Made by a program: the position numbers and the translations under genes. This document shows, one piece after another, positions 1-9,503 of a DNA stretch of 64,000 nucleotides (position 1 is the first letter of the stretch; every line of letters begins with the position of its first letter). Source of the DNA: BOG-908 sp963795825 (GTDB lineage Bacteria; Pseudomonadota; Alphaproteobacteria; Acetobacterales; Acetobacteraceae); assembly GCA_963795825.1 (NCBI GenBank), contig CAWCIW010000002.1:310001-374000 (forward strand), read 5' to 3'. The notes beneath the pieces are model-generated. The model ran no database searches. It was not told the origin of the DNA and worked only from the letters and a program-made list of their open reading frames with translations.

Positions 1-293
1 TAGTGGCGCAGCAGGCCGGTGAGGTCGCTCACCTCGTCGTCCGGGCGCTGCCAGTTCTCGCTGCTGAAGGCGTAGATCGTCAGCCACTCGACCTTGTTGC
101 GTATCGCGGCCTCGATGGTGCGGCGGACGGCCTGGGCGCCGGCGCGGTGGCCGGCCACGCGCGGCAGGTGGCGGGCGGCGGCCCAGCGGCCGTTGCCGTC
201 CATGATGATCGCCACGTGGCGCGGCACCGCGGCCGCCTCGGGCGCGGCAGGTGCGACCGTCTGGACGGCAGGCCCGTTGGTGAGCAGGCCCAC
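1..293 (-). CDS. uppS: Isoprenyl (undecaprenyl) diphosphate synthase, N-terminal part
   Basis: Partial gene running off the window start; about 97 N-terminal residues are present. The family adds isoprene units in cis to farnesyl diphosphate to make the undecaprenyl carrier for peptidoglycan and LPS. Visible motifs are the substrate loop HVAIIMDGNGRWA, then RVAGHRAGA and YAFSSENWQRP, all in the usual cis-prenyltransferase order. The start chosen is a GTG at 293-291 preceded by a GAGAGGGGGG Shine-Dalgarno stretch; it lies 13 nt after the frr stop, so the two are co-transcribed. The rpsB-tsf-pyrH-frr-uppS order is classical. Confidence 0.93.
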   Translation of the reverse strand, partial: MGLLTNGPAVQTVAPAAPEAAAVPRHVAIIMDGNGRWAAARHLPRVAGHRAGAQAVRRTIEAAIRNKVEWLTIYAFSSENWQRPDDEVSDLTGLLRH

Positions 294-306
294 GATCCCC
301 CCTCTC

Positions 307-873
307 TCAGACCTGTTTGATTTCGCGTTCTTTGTCGGCCAGCGAATCGTCTATGCGCTTGATATAGCCGTCGGTGAGCTTCTGCACGACATCGGACCAG
401 TCCTTCACGTCGTCTTCGCTGATCTCATGCTTCTTTTCGGCCGCCTTGATCTGGTCCATGCCGTCGCGCCGCACGCCGCGCACGCTCACCCGGCAGGCCT
501 CAGCGTATTTGCCGGCGGCGCGCGCCAGCTCGACGCGGCGTTCCGCGGTGAGCTGGGGGATCGGCACACGCACGATCTGGCCGTCGGCCCCCGGGTTAAG
601 GCCGAGGCCCGCGTCGCGTATGGCGCGCTCGACGGCGCCGACCAGCGTGCGGTCCCACACCTGGACGGTGAGCATGCGCGGCTCCGGCACGCCGATGGTG
701 CCCACCTGGGTGATCGGCACCTCGTTGCCGTAGGCCTCGACGCGCACCGGCTCGAGCAGGCCGGGGCTCGCGCGGCCGGCGCGCAGGCCGCCGAAATCGC
801 GACGCAACGTTTCCAGCGCGCCGTCCATGCGACGGGTGAGGTCCTCTTTCAGCGCGGTCTGGTCAGCAGGCAA
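307..873 (-). CDS. frr: Ribosome recycling factor
   Basis: Cytoplasmic protein of 188 residues (family usually about 185) that splits post-termination ribosomes together with EF-G. The sequence shows the family's N-terminal helix with GLRAGRASPGLLEPV, the central VPIPQLTAERR segment, and the C-terminal helix ending in DKEREIKQV. It sits 31 nt downstream of pyrH and 13 nt upstream of uppS on the same strand, an operon arrangement common in proteobacteria. No anomaly seen. Confidence 0.97.
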   Translation of the reverse strand: MPADQTALKEDLTRRMDGALETLRRDFGGLRAGRASPGLLEPVRVEAYGNEVPITQVGTIGVPEPRMLTVQVWDRTLVGAVERAIRDAGLGLNPGADGQIVRVPIPQLTAERRVELARAAGKYAEACRVSVRGVRRDGMDQIKAAEKKHEISEDDVKDWSDVVQKLTDGYIKRIDDSLADKEREIKQV

Positions 874-904
874 TTCGGTTTCCAGTCTTCGGGGTTTGGA
901 GAGA

Positions 905-1624
905 TCAGGCGGGCTCGACGATGCGGGTGAACCGGCCCTCGCCGCGCATCACCGCGGCAAAGGCGCCGGGCGCGTGGATGTTGAACACGATGATCGGCAG
1001 GTTGTTCTCGCGCGCCAGCGAGATCGCGGCGGCATCCATCACGCCCAGGTCGCGCGAGAGCACTTCGAGGTAGGTCAGCTCGTCGTAGCGCTGCGCGTCC
1101 GGGTCGCGCCTTGGGTCGGCGGAATACACGCCGTCCACCTGGGTGCCTTTGAGCAGGGCGTCGCAGCCCATCTCGGCGGCGCGCAGGGCGGCCGCGGTGT
1201 CGGTGGTGAAGAACGGGTTGCCAGTGCCGGCGGCGAAGATCACCACGCGGCCTTTTTCCATGTGGCGCTCGGCGCGGCGCCGGATGTACGGCTCGCACAC
1301 GCTGGCCATGGGTATGGCGGATTGCACGCGGGTGGGCGTGTTGCGCTTCTCCAGCGCGGTCTGCATCGCCAGCGCGTTCATCACGGTGGCGAGCATGCCC
1401 ATGTGGTCCGCCTGGGCGCGGTCCATGCCGCTGGCGGCGGCCGACACACCGCGGAAGATGTTGCCGCCGCCTATCACCAGGCAGACTTCCATGCCGGCGC
1501 GCACCACGTCGCCCACGTCGTTGGCGATGCGGCCGACCATCTCGGTGTCCAGGCCGTATTCGCGTTTGCCCATCAGGGCCTCGCCGGAGATTTTCAGCAG
1601 GACGCGCTTGTGGGCTTGGGGCAT
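905..1624 (-). CDS. pyrH: Uridylate (UMP) kinase
   Basis: Converts UMP to UDP in pyrimidine nucleotide synthesis; the family is hexameric and GTP-activated. The 239-residue product has the amino-acid-kinase fold signatures KISGEALMG at the N-terminus, GGGNIFRG in the nucleotide/UMP pocket, and DGVYSADPRRDP near residue 165. Length matches the family. It lies between tsf and frr; a single B-arm repeat occupies the 116-nt gap to tsf. The ATG at 1624 is followed directly by the typical PyrH N-terminus, so the start is secure. Confidence 0.97.
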   Translation of the reverse strand: MPQAHKRVLLKISGEALMGKREYGLDTEMVGRIANDVGDVVRAGMEVCLVIGGGNIFRGVSAAASGMDRAQADHMGMLATVMNALAMQTALEKRNTPTRVQSAIPMASVCEPYIRRRAERHMEKGRVVIFAAGTGNPFFTTDTAAALRAAEMGCDALLKGTQVDGVYSADPRRDPDAQRYDELTYLEVLSRDLGVMDAAAISLARENNLPIIVFNIHAPGAFAAVMRGEGRFTRIVEPA

Positions 1625-1653
1625 GGCGCGGAACCTACGGGGGGGCGCGGTAA

Positions 1654-1712
1654 GAAGGAAGGCCTTCTTTTTTGGAAAAAAAGAAGCAAAAAACTTTTGC
1701 TCCCTGTCGGGG
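1654..1712. repeat. Intergenic palindromic element, single B arm (copy 1)
   Basis: One B-type hairpin arm (GGCCTTC...GAAG with loop TTGG), followed by AAAAAACTTTTG and half of a P-type centre (CCCTGTCGGGG). It fills the pyrH-tsf junction. Confidence 0.85.
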
Positions 1713-1740
1713 TTCCTTGGCCGGCTTGCGCTTTGCGGCT

Positions 1741-2670
1741 TTACGCGGCTGGGGTTTTTTCTACGCCGGCTACGGCTGCCACTTCGGCGGCGAAATCGCC
1801 TGCGGGGGCTTTTTCTACGCCTTCGCCTAGGGTGAATCGTTCGAAGCCTACCAGCTTGCCGCCGGCCTTTTTCACCACGGCGCGCACGCGGCTCTCGCCG
1901 TCATGCACCCAGACCTGCTCCAGCAGCACCACTTCCTCGTAGTATTTGCGTATGCGGCCCTCGATCATCTTCTCGATCACCGCGTCCGGCTTGCCGCTGG
2001 CGCGCGCCTGCTCGGTCAGCACCGCGCGCTCCCGGGCGAGTGCCGCGGGATCGACCGCATCCACATCCAGCGCGTCCGGTTTGGTGGCGGCGACGTGCAT
2101 GCCGATCTGGCGGCCGAGAGTCTCCAGCGCGTCCAGCTCGTTATCGGCTTCCAGCGCCACCAGCACGCCGATCTTGCCCAGGCCGGGGCGCAGGGCCGCG
2201 TGCATGTAGCTGGCGACCACGCCGGACGACACGCTCAGCACGCGGGCGCGGCGTATGGTCATGTTCTCGCCGATGGTGGCCACCATGTGGGTGAGCTCTT
2301 CGCCCACGTTGCGCTCGCTGCCGGGAAAGGGCGCGGCACGCAGGGCATCGAGGTTCTCGCCGACCTCCAGCGCGATCTTGGCCAGCGTCTCGACAAAGCC
2401 CTGGAACGTCTCGTTGCGGGCGACGAAATCGGTCTCGGCGTTCACCTCCACCATGGCGGCGCGGTTTTTTGCGGAGGCCACGCCGACCAGGCCCTCGGCG
2501 GCGACGCGGCCGGATTTCTTGGCGGCCTGGCTGAGGCCCTTCTTGCGCAGCCAGTCGACGGCGGCATCCAGCTCGCCATCGGTCTCGGTGAGCGCGCGCT
2601 TGCAATCCATCATGCCGGCGCCGGTGGATTCGCGCAGGGTTTTGACGAGTTGGGCGGTGATTTCGGCCAT
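1741..2670 (-). CDS. tsf: Translation elongation factor Ts
   Basis: Nucleotide-exchange factor for EF-Tu; 309 residues from the MAEITAQLV start. The N-terminal UBA-like domain, the TGAGMMDCKRAL motif and the TDFVARN exchange motif are visible. An upstream in-frame extension of 19 codons would be read from repeat sequence and is rejected: MAEIT is the family start. Neighbours are rpsB upstream (with a repeat element between) and pyrH downstream. The C-terminus is Ala/Val-rich (AAVAGVEKTPAA), slightly longer than average. Confidence 0.97.
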   Translation of the reverse strand: MAEITAQLVKTLRESTGAGMMDCKRALTETDGELDAAVDWLRKKGLSQAAKKSGRVAAEGLVGVASAKNRAAMVEVNAETDFVARNETFQGFVETLAKIALEVGENLDALRAAPFPGSERNVGEELTHMVATIGENMTIRRARVLSVSSGVVASYMHAALRPGLGKIGVLVALEADNELDALETLGRQIGMHVAATKPDALDVDAVDPAALARERAVLTEQARASGKPDAVIEKMIEGRIRKYYEEVVLLEQVWVHDGESRVRAVVKKAGGKLVGFERFTLGEGVEKAPAGDFAAEVAAVAGVEKTPAA

Positions 2671-2693
2671 GATGGTCTCCGGCGTAGGATAGT

Positions 2694-2822
2694 AAGGAAG
2701 GCCTTCTTTTCTGAAGAAAAGAAGCAAAAGACTTTTGGTCCCTGTCGGGGAGCGCTGAAAAATTCGCCGACAGGGAGCAAAAGCTTTTTGGTCCTTTTTC
2801 TCGAAAAAGGACTGCTTGCTTT
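2694..2822. repeat. Intergenic palindromic element, B-P-A unit (copy 2)
   Basis: Complete unit: B arm with loop CTGA and GACTTTTG tail, P centre CCTGTCGGGG...CCGACAGGG, then a mirrored A arm with CGAG loop and AAGCTTTTT. It fills the rpsB-tsf junction and is nearly identical to the copy between recF and gyrB (38170-38300). Confidence 0.93.
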
Positions 2823-2823
2823 C

Positions 2824-3702
2824 TTAAGCGGTGGCAGGAGCCTCGCCGCTCATAGCCGCCTCGAGCTCAGGTATGGCGATATCCGGCTCGGCCTCAGCTT
2901 CGGCCAGCCCATGATGCGGCGCCGGCTCGTGAGTCGGGTCGATCGCCTCATGCGTGGGCAGCATCGCCTCCGGCAGCTCCTCGACGGCGCCCATATCCCG
3001 CCCGCTGGCCTGCATCTCGGCGCTGATGCCGTCGAGCACAGCGCCGGCGATCAGGTCGCAATAGAGGGTGATAGCGCGGATCGCGTCGTCGTTGCCGGGG
3101 ATCGGGAAGGTGATGCCCTGCGGGTCGGAGTTGCTGTCCAGCACGGCGATCACCGGGATGCCGAGCTTGTTGGCTTCCTCGACGGCGAGCTTTTCCTTGT
3201 TGGTGTCGATGATGAAGAGGATGTCCGGCAGGCCGCCCATCTCCTTGATCCCGCCGAGCGAGCGCTCGAGCTTGTCGCGGTCGCGCGTCATGTCCAGGAT
3301 CTCTTTCTTGGTGAGGCCCTGGATGTCGCCGCCCAGCATCTCGTCAATCTGGCGCAGGCGCTTGATGCTGCCGGTGATGGTCTTCCAGTTGGTGAGCATG
3401 CCGCCGAGCCAGCGGTGGTTCACGTAATACTGGCCGCAGCGCTTGGCGCTGTCCGCCACGTATTCCGCGGCTGCCCGCTTGGTGCCGACGAACAGGACGC
3501 GGCCGCCGCCGGCGGTGGTGTCGCGGACGGCGCGCAGGGCGCGGTCCAGCATCGGGACGGTCTGCTGCAGGTCGATGATGTGGACCTGGTTGCGTATGCC
3601 GAAGAGGAACGGCCCCATGCGGGGGTTCCAGCGGCGGGTGTGGTGGCCGAAGTGGACGCCGGCTTCGAGGAGCTGACGCAGGGAGAAATCGGGCATCGCC
3701 AT
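2824..3702 (-). CDS. rpsB: 30S ribosomal protein S2
   Basis: Structural protein of the small subunit, 292 residues from MAMPDFSLRQLL. Family motifs include LEAGVHFGHHTRRWNPRMGPFLFG, ADSAKRCGQYYVNHRWLGGMLTNW and NKLGIPVIAVLDSN. The start at 3702 is preceded by AAGGAAAGGA, a strong Shine-Dalgarno; the 20-residue upstream extension of the open frame is rejected. The C-terminus carries an acidic, Pro/Ala-rich tail of roughly 50 residues beyond the conserved fold, as often seen in alphaproteobacterial S2. First gene of the rpsB-tsf-pyrH-frr-uppS run. Confidence 0.97.
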   Translation of the reverse strand: MAMPDFSLRQLLEAGVHFGHHTRRWNPRMGPFLFGIRNQVHIIDLQQTVPMLDRALRAVRDTTAGGGRVLFVGTKRAAAEYVADSAKRCGQYYVNHRWLGGMLTNWKTITGSIKRLRQIDEMLGGDIQGLTKKEILDMTRDRDKLERSLGGIKEMGGLPDILFIIDTNKEKLAVEEANKLGIPVIAVLDSNSDPQGITFPIPGNDDAIRAITLYCDLIAGAVLDGISAEMQASGRDMGAVEELPEAMLPTHEAIDPTHEPAPHHGLAEAEAEPDIAIPELEAAMSGEAPATA

Positions 3703-4075
3703 GGTTGGCGGTCCTTTCCTTGTTGATCCGGTTGAGCCTCCGCGGGGGTGGCCTTGCGGCACCGGTTCTCGGGGGTATTCGCCCCAGGAAAGTGCCCCGC
3801 GTGTGAATTTGCCGTCGCTTGCGCGTCGGCGGGCGGGGTATGGCGGATTGTCGCGGTTCTGACAAGAGTGGCTGTTCTTAGCGACAGGGTCGGCCAGGTG
3901 GTCGGGGCCTGACGATCAGGATCATCGTCGCGCAGATGTCGACACGGGAGATTCGTCGTCGTTTCCCGAAGGAGGCCTGTGTTCCTTATCCTCGCTGCTG
4001 ATCAACCAGCCCCTGCCGGGTTGATATAATCCGGACGGCAAATGAGTATCCGATGCAGGGATGGAGAGGCATAAG
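3703..4075. other. Intergenic region between rpsB and a secreted-protein gene (divergent)
   Basis: A 373-bp divergent region without a supportable gene. It must hold the rpsB promoter on the minus strand and a promoter for the plus-strand gene at 4076. The only convincing element is a TATAAT at 4025-4030. Confidence 0.6.
4025..4030 (+). promoter_or_regulatory. Putative -10 box (TATAAT)
   Basis: Perfect TATAAT 46 bp upstream of the ATG at 4076, striking in GC-rich DNA. No good -35 hexamer is present at 16-18 bp spacing, so the promoter is tentative. Confidence 0.4.
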
Positions 4076-4822
4076 ATGAACGCACGCGTAAGGCGAGCCG
4101 CACTGCTCTGCGCCGGGCTGTGCGCCGGCGGACCGGCGCTGGCGCAGGAGGGCACGGTGCGCGCGCCGGTGTTCACGTCCGGCGATAGCTGGGTATTCGA
4201 ACAGACCACGGAGAAAGGCACCGCCGGCTTCCAGCAAATGCGCCTGAGCGAGACGATCGAGCGGCTGGACGGCCAGACGATGGTTGTTGGCGTGAAGCCG
4301 GATGGCGCGCCGACGGGCCCTGTCGACCAGGTGATGGGCCAGGATTGGAGCAAGCGGCACGTCGTGGATGGCGAGCAGAGCACCACCGCACGACCGTTCG
4401 ATTTCCCCATGAAGGCCGGCAAGAGCTGGACCGCGGAATGGCAGGACACCACGCGGCGCGGCAACCAGCTGTCGTTGCATGTGCACCGCACGTACCGGGT
4501 CGTGGGCTGGCAGGATGTGACGGTGCCGGCCGGCACATTCCACGCGCTCAAGGTGGAGGCGAAAGGTGTCGACGAGGGGATGATCGAAGTGCCGAGCGTG
4601 GCGGTCGCGGGCGCGGCCGTGGAGCCTGGAAGCGGCGCCACGTTCAGCAACACGCATAGGGGCGGCCGCGGGCGCCTCACCCGCAGCACATACAGCGCGT
4701 TCTATTACGTGCCGGCGCTGCGCAACTTCGTGCAGTCCGTCGATGAGCAATATAACAGCGATGACGTGCTGGTGAGCCGACTGACCCTGAAGCTCGTCAG
4801 CTGGTCGCCGGGTCGCGGCTGA
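4076..4822 (+). CDS. Secreted hypothetical protein
   Basis: 248-residue protein of unrecognised family. The N-terminus is a clear Sec signal peptide (positive MNARVRR, hydrophobic ALLCAGLCAGG, cleavage after PALAQ). The mature part is predicted mostly beta, with alternating hydrophobic strands such as TMVVGVKPDG and WTAEWQDTTRRGNQLSLHVHRTYRVVGW broken into short segments. A TVPAGTFHALKVEAKG segment recalls DUF3108-type periplasmic proteins, but that link is weak. The start at 4076 has GGAGAGG six bases upstream, better than the ATG at 4061. It stands alone, followed by a gap. Confidence 0.8.
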   Translation: MNARVRRAALLCAGLCAGGPALAQEGTVRAPVFTSGDSWVFEQTTEKGTAGFQQMRLSETIERLDGQTMVVGVKPDGAPTGPVDQVMGQDWSKRHVVDGEQSTTARPFDFPMKAGKSWTAEWQDTTRRGNQLSLHVHRTYRVVGWQDVTVPAGTFHALKVEAKGVDEGMIEVPSVAVAGAAVEPGSGATFSNTHRGGRGRLTRSTYSAFYYVPALRNFVQSVDEQYNSDDVLVSRLTLKLVSWSPGRG

Positions 4823-5130
4823 CCGGGCGCGAACTGCCTGGCCAGCCGGCCTTTTACGTAAGGTCGATGGTGCTATTTTTGGCTGCCGTCTCCGCCTTGG
4901 TTTTTGGCGTGGCTACGAAGGATTCATCGTCGAAGCGGACGGCATCTTCCACGCTTTTCAGCGTCTGGTTCGCCTGGAAGTAGTGGCCGGCCTGCGCCAA
5001 CAGTCGGGCGTCTGGGATGTGCGTGAATTCAGGTTGACGCCGGATACATGCGCGCAATCGGGAACGAACGGCCTGCGTGGCCGGGTAGCAGGCAGCCCTG
5101 TTTCGGGAACGCTTCAGCTACGCTCAAACG
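4823..5130. other. Intergenic region without recognised gene
   Basis: About 300 bp between the secreted protein and the terminator of the CsbD-like gene. A 67-codon open frame on the minus strand (4854-5057) has no recognisable features and no clear ribosome binding site. I see nothing else. Confidence 0.5.
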
Positions 5131-5160
5131 AAAAAGGCCGGGGCGATTGCCCCGGCCTTT
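5131..5160 (-). terminator. Rho-independent terminator of the CsbD-like gene
   Basis: Perfect GC-rich hairpin AAAGGCCGGGG / CCCCGGCCTTT. Read on the minus strand it is followed by TTTTTCG, placing it about 60 nt downstream of the CsbD-like stop. Confidence 0.85.
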
Positions 5161-5217
5161 CAACGACGTGTCCGCCAGCCTCCCGCGCCAGAATGGCGTA
5201 GGAGAACTTGGTGAAAG

Positions 5218-5403
5218 TTACTTGTCGAGGGCGTCGCGCACCGTGTCCTTGGCACCGCCAACGGCGTTCTCGACCTTACCGCCAGCCTTTTCCGCCGCAC
5301 CTTCGGCCTCGGTCTTCTTGTCGCCGGTCAGCTTGCCGAAGCCTTCCTTGATGGCGCCTTCGGCCTGGTGGAGGGCGCCGGTTACGCGGTTCTCGTCAAC
5401 CAT
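5218..5403 (-). CDS. CsbD-family stress-response protein
   Basis: 61-residue hydrophilic protein. The family was named from a Bacillus sigmaB-controlled gene and is induced by general stress; its molecular role is unknown. The sequence shows the typical helical repeat pattern VTGALHQAEGAIKEGFGKLTGDKK followed by Ala/Lys/Glu-rich helices, cut here into sections. The start MVDENRV at 5403 has CAGGAGA just upstream; the longer open frame to 5487 has no such signal. It has its own terminator at 5131-5160, so it is probably monocistronic. Confidence 0.88.
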   Translation of the reverse strand: MVDENRVTGALHQAEGAIKEGFGKLTGDKKTEAEGAAEKAGGKVENAVGGAKDTVRDALDK

Positions 5404-5537
5404 GATGGTCTCCTGTTTGGATACCTGTAGCAAACGGGCGACGAAGGAAGAGGTTTCTAAGCGCTCCGGCCGCACAACCGCCCGCATAGCTTCTGCGACC
5501 GCCTGCGCCTGCTGAGCTAGCGGGCCTGCTTACCTTC

Positions 5538-6815
<1,278 letters not shown>

Positions 6816-6914
6816 CGTGAGTGTCCTGGCGGTTAGGTTCGGGCGGTTGCGGTATCACCACAGAGGATATTTAGGAATGGGCGTTCGCCCCCCAGTCCGG
6901 GTGCCAATCCAGCA

Positions 6915-6973
6915 AAGCCCCGACAGGGAGCAAAAGTCTTTTGCTTCTTTTCTTCAGAAAAGAAGGCCTTCCT
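6915..6973. repeat. Intergenic palindromic element, single B arm (copy 3)
   Basis: Half P centre (CCCCGACAGGGAG), then GCAAAAGTCTTTTG and a B-type hairpin GCTTC...GAAGGCC with loop TTCAGAA. It lies between the divergent enolase and glycosyltransferase genes. Confidence 0.85.
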
Positions 6974-6993
6974 AGCGCATGGAAGAACAGCCC

Positions 6994-9288
6994 ATGCACC
7001 TGTTGACCTGGCACGGCACCCTGGTCTGCCTGAAACCGCAAGGCGGCGGCCTGGCCCAGTCGCCAATAGCCGGCCCAGCCGATGGCCAAACGCTGCTGGA
7101 CCTGGCGCTGCCAAAGCCGGAGCCCGAGCCGGTGCGGGTGCAGACCGCGCTGGGGCCGTTATACGTGGCCGTGGCGACGGCAGGGCCGGGCATAAACGTG
7201 TCGCGCTACGGCAAATTCCTGAGCGCGGATGCGGGCCGCAATGCGGTGGCGTTCGACCGCGCGGCGGCGGCGCTGTGGGAGGTGTTCCTGCCGCTGACCG
7301 CGGACGATCTGGCCCGGTTGCGGCATATCCTGGCGCATCGCTGGATGGCGGCGGACGGGCGGCAGCCTGGGCCGGTCGCGGCGGCGCTGTCGGACGGGTT
7401 CCTGTTGGTGCTGGGCGGGTCGGGGGTCGCCGTGGCGCAGGTGCTGGCCGGCGGTGGGCCGGATGGGCGGGCGCCGGACGCGCTGGTGATCGCGCAGGGC
7501 GGCGACATGCTCACTTTCAAGATCGCCGGCGAGGTGCCGGTGGTGGTGGTGGCCGGCCCGGCGTCGCGCGAGAGCGCCGTGCCCGGAGCGCCGGCGGGGG
7601 ACGATCATGCGCGCCTGGTCGCGGTGGCGCAGGACTATGCCGGCGATGCCAGGAGCGGGCTCGCTTTGGCGGCGTTCCGGCGCGTGGCGACGGCGTATCC
7701 CGGCGACGCGCAGGCCTGGTTCAGGGTGGGCCAGCTGCTGCACGATGCCGGCGCGTATGGCGGGGCGCGCGCTGCCTGGGAGCGGTGTCGCGCGGCGGCG
7801 CCGTCGCACGCGGGTGCTGCGAGCCGGCTGGCCGCGCTGGCGGGCAGCCTGGGGCGCAAGCTGGAGGCGGCTGCCTTGTTCGAGGCCGCCGTGGCCGGCC
7901 ATCCGGCCGACGCGGAGACGCGGGTGCAGCTGGCCGGCGCCTATACCCAGCTCGACTGGCTGGATCGTGCGGCGGAGGCGTTTGCGGCGATCACCCCCCC
8001 GTTGGCCGGCTGGAAGGAGGCCGCGCGCCGGCGGCTTCTTCGGCGGCTCGAACGCGAGCGCGGTGCCCTGGCGCAGGCGGCGGCTGGCGGGGCCGCCGAC
8101 GCGGACAGTCCAGCGGCGCCAAGCCTGGGCACGCCAAGCCTGGGCACACCAAGCCTGGGCACACCAAGCCTGGGCAAGCGCGCGCGAAGCAGTTTCAGGG
8201 TGGGCGCGCTGGCGGATTGCGAGGCGGCGATCGACGGGCTGCTGGCGCAGGACCCCGACCGGCTCGAGCCGCATCTGCTGCGCGCCGCCGTGCTGGCGCG
8301 GCGGTCCGGCGCCCAGGCGGCCTGGACCTATCTGCAGGCCCAGCAGGACCGCTTCGGCGAGAGCGTGGACTTCCGGGTGGCGGTGATGCGCTGGCGGCAG
8401 GCGGACGGGCTTTACGGACCAGGCCAGGCGCGGCTCGAGGCGAGCCTGCGCGACGATCCACGCGGCGATGCCTTCGAGCTGCTGGCGACCGCCACCCTGG
8501 CGCGTGGCGACTCGGCAGGATTGCTGCGAATTGCCGGCGCCTGGCTGCGCCACCACGGCACCAGTACGGCGGCCGCCAGCTTCGCGATCGAGGCGGCGCG
8601 CCAGGCCGGGCGTATCGCGCGGCTCGACGACATCCTCGCCGCCCCGGCATTCCCGCTCCCCGGCATGGTGCAGTTCTGGGACACGACGCCGCCGCCCGAC
8701 GTGGCCGGCTGCCTCGCGAGCTGGCCGCGCCAGCATCCGGGCCTGGCGCATGTGGTGTTCGATGCGGCCGGCGCGCGCGCTTTCCTGGCGAAATCCTGCG
8801 CGCCCGCGGTGCTGGACGCCTACGAGGCGGCGCATCACCCCGCCATGCAGAGCGACATCCTGCGTCTGGGCTACCTCAGCGTGCATGGCGGGATCTATGT
8901 GGACGCCGACGATGCGTGTTTGCGGGACATGCGCCGGGTGTTCGCGGCGCTGGCCCAGGTGGAGGTGTTCGCGGTGCAGTCGGGCGAGGCGCCGCCTTAC
9001 ATGTTTAACGGCTTCATCGGCGCGCGGCCGGGCTGCGCGGTGATCGCGGAGGCGCTGGCGGAGGCGGCGCGGCTGGTGCTGGAACAGGTGGGGCGCGGCA
9101 GCCGGCCCGATATCTGGCAGACGACGGGGCCTGGCGTGCTGACGCGGGCGATCGGGCGGTATGTGCTGCAGGAGGCCAATGCGGGAAAGGTGCTGCTGCT
9201 GACTGCTGCGGAGTATGGGGTGTTTGCGCGGACGCGGGACGATCTGGTGTATAAGGTGACGTCTTCTGGGGATTGGCGGTTGAATTAG
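6994..9288 (+). CDS. TPR-repeat protein with C-terminal GT32-like glycosyltransferase domain
   Basis: About 764 residues. The N-terminal 200 residues are of unrecognised fold. Residues roughly 210-340 show tetratricopeptide-like helices (AWFRVGQLLHDAG, AAALFEAAVAGHPADAE). A linker carries four tandem PSLGT pentapeptides. The last 200 residues match the Gly_transf_sug/GT32 fold: QFWDTTPPPDV, the acceptor-side HHPAMQSDILRLGYL, and the metal-binding DXD in GGIYVDADDA. Such proteins transfer sugars onto surface polysaccharide or proteins. Start at 6994 is preferred because GGAAG sits eight bases upstream; ATG 6979 is also in frame. Specificity cannot be told. Confidence 0.82.
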   Translation: MHLLTWHGTLVCLKPQGGGLAQSPIAGPADGQTLLDLALPKPEPEPVRVQTALGPLYVAVATAGPGINVSRYGKFLSADAGRNAVAFDRAAAALWEVFLPLTADDLARLRHILAHRWMAADGRQPGPVAAALSDGFLLVLGGSGVAVAQVLAGGGPDGRAPDALVIAQGGDMLTFKIAGEVPVVVVAGPASRESAVPGAPAGDDHARLVAVAQDYAGDARSGLALAAFRRVATAYPGDAQAWFRVGQLLHDAGAYGGARAAWERCRAAAPSHAGAASRLAALAGSLGRKLEAAALFEAAVAGHPADAETRVQLAGAYTQLDWLDRAAEAFAAITPPLAGWKEAARRRLLRRLERERGALAQAAAGGAADADSPAAPSLGTPSLGTPSLGTPSLGKRARSSFRVGALADCEAAIDGLLAQDPDRLEPHLLRAAVLARRSGAQAAWTYLQAQQDRFGESVDFRVAVMRWRQADGLYGPGQARLEASLRDDPRGDAFELLATATLARGDSAGLLRIAGAWLRHHGTSTAAASFAIEAARQAGRIARLDDILAAPAFPLPGMVQFWDTTPPPDVAGCLASWPRQHPGLAHVVFDAAGARAFLAKSCAPAVLDAYEAAHHPAMQSDILRLGYLSVHGGIYVDADDACLRDMRRVFAALAQVEVFAVQSGEAPPYMFNGFIGARPGCAVIAEALAEAARLVLEQVGRGSRPDIWQTTGPGVLTRAIGRYVLQEANAGKVLLLTAAEYGVFARTRDDLVYKVTSSGDWRLN
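8119..8176 (+). repeat. 15-bp tandem repeat coding for PSLGT
   Basis: Four head-to-tail copies (last partial) of CCAAGCCTGGGCACA-type units within the glycosyltransferase gene, in frame with the protein linker. Confidence 0.9.
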
Positions 9289-9292
9289 GTTA

Positions 9293-9480
9293 AGGAAGGA
9301 AGCAGTCCTTTTTCGAGAAAAAGGACCAAAAAGCTTTTGCTCCGACGCCTGCACGAAGGCCCGCCCACCATCTGCAAGCCGATACGCCGGCAGACACAGC
9401 CCGGGCTTTGATGCAGGCGTCATTGCAAAAGCTTTTTGGTCCTTTTTCTCGAAAAAGGACTGCTTTCTTGCCTTCCTTCC
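9293..9480. repeat. Intergenic palindromic element, A-G-A unit (copy 4)
   Basis: Complete unit: A arms with CGAG loops at both ends and G centre GACGCCTGCAC...ATGCAGGCGTC. The inner segment has CTGCAAGCCGATACGCCGGCAG, an imperfect inner hairpin. Confidence 0.93.
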
Positions 9481-9503
9481 CCGCCGGGAGCCAACTCGCG
9501 TCC

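Noticed and set aside
4854..5057. 67-codon minus-strand open frame
   Set aside because: No ribosome site, no recognisable motif and no operon context; kept as intergenic.
7159..9423. 754-codon minus-strand open frame opposite the glycosyltransferase
   Set aside because: Composition is Arg/Gln/Pro/His-rich without motifs, and the plus strand has clear TPR and DXD domains.
9293..9480. CRISPR-like appearance of regularly repeated palindromes
   Set aside because: Copies are dispersed singly at gene junctions, with no array, no spacers and no cas genes.
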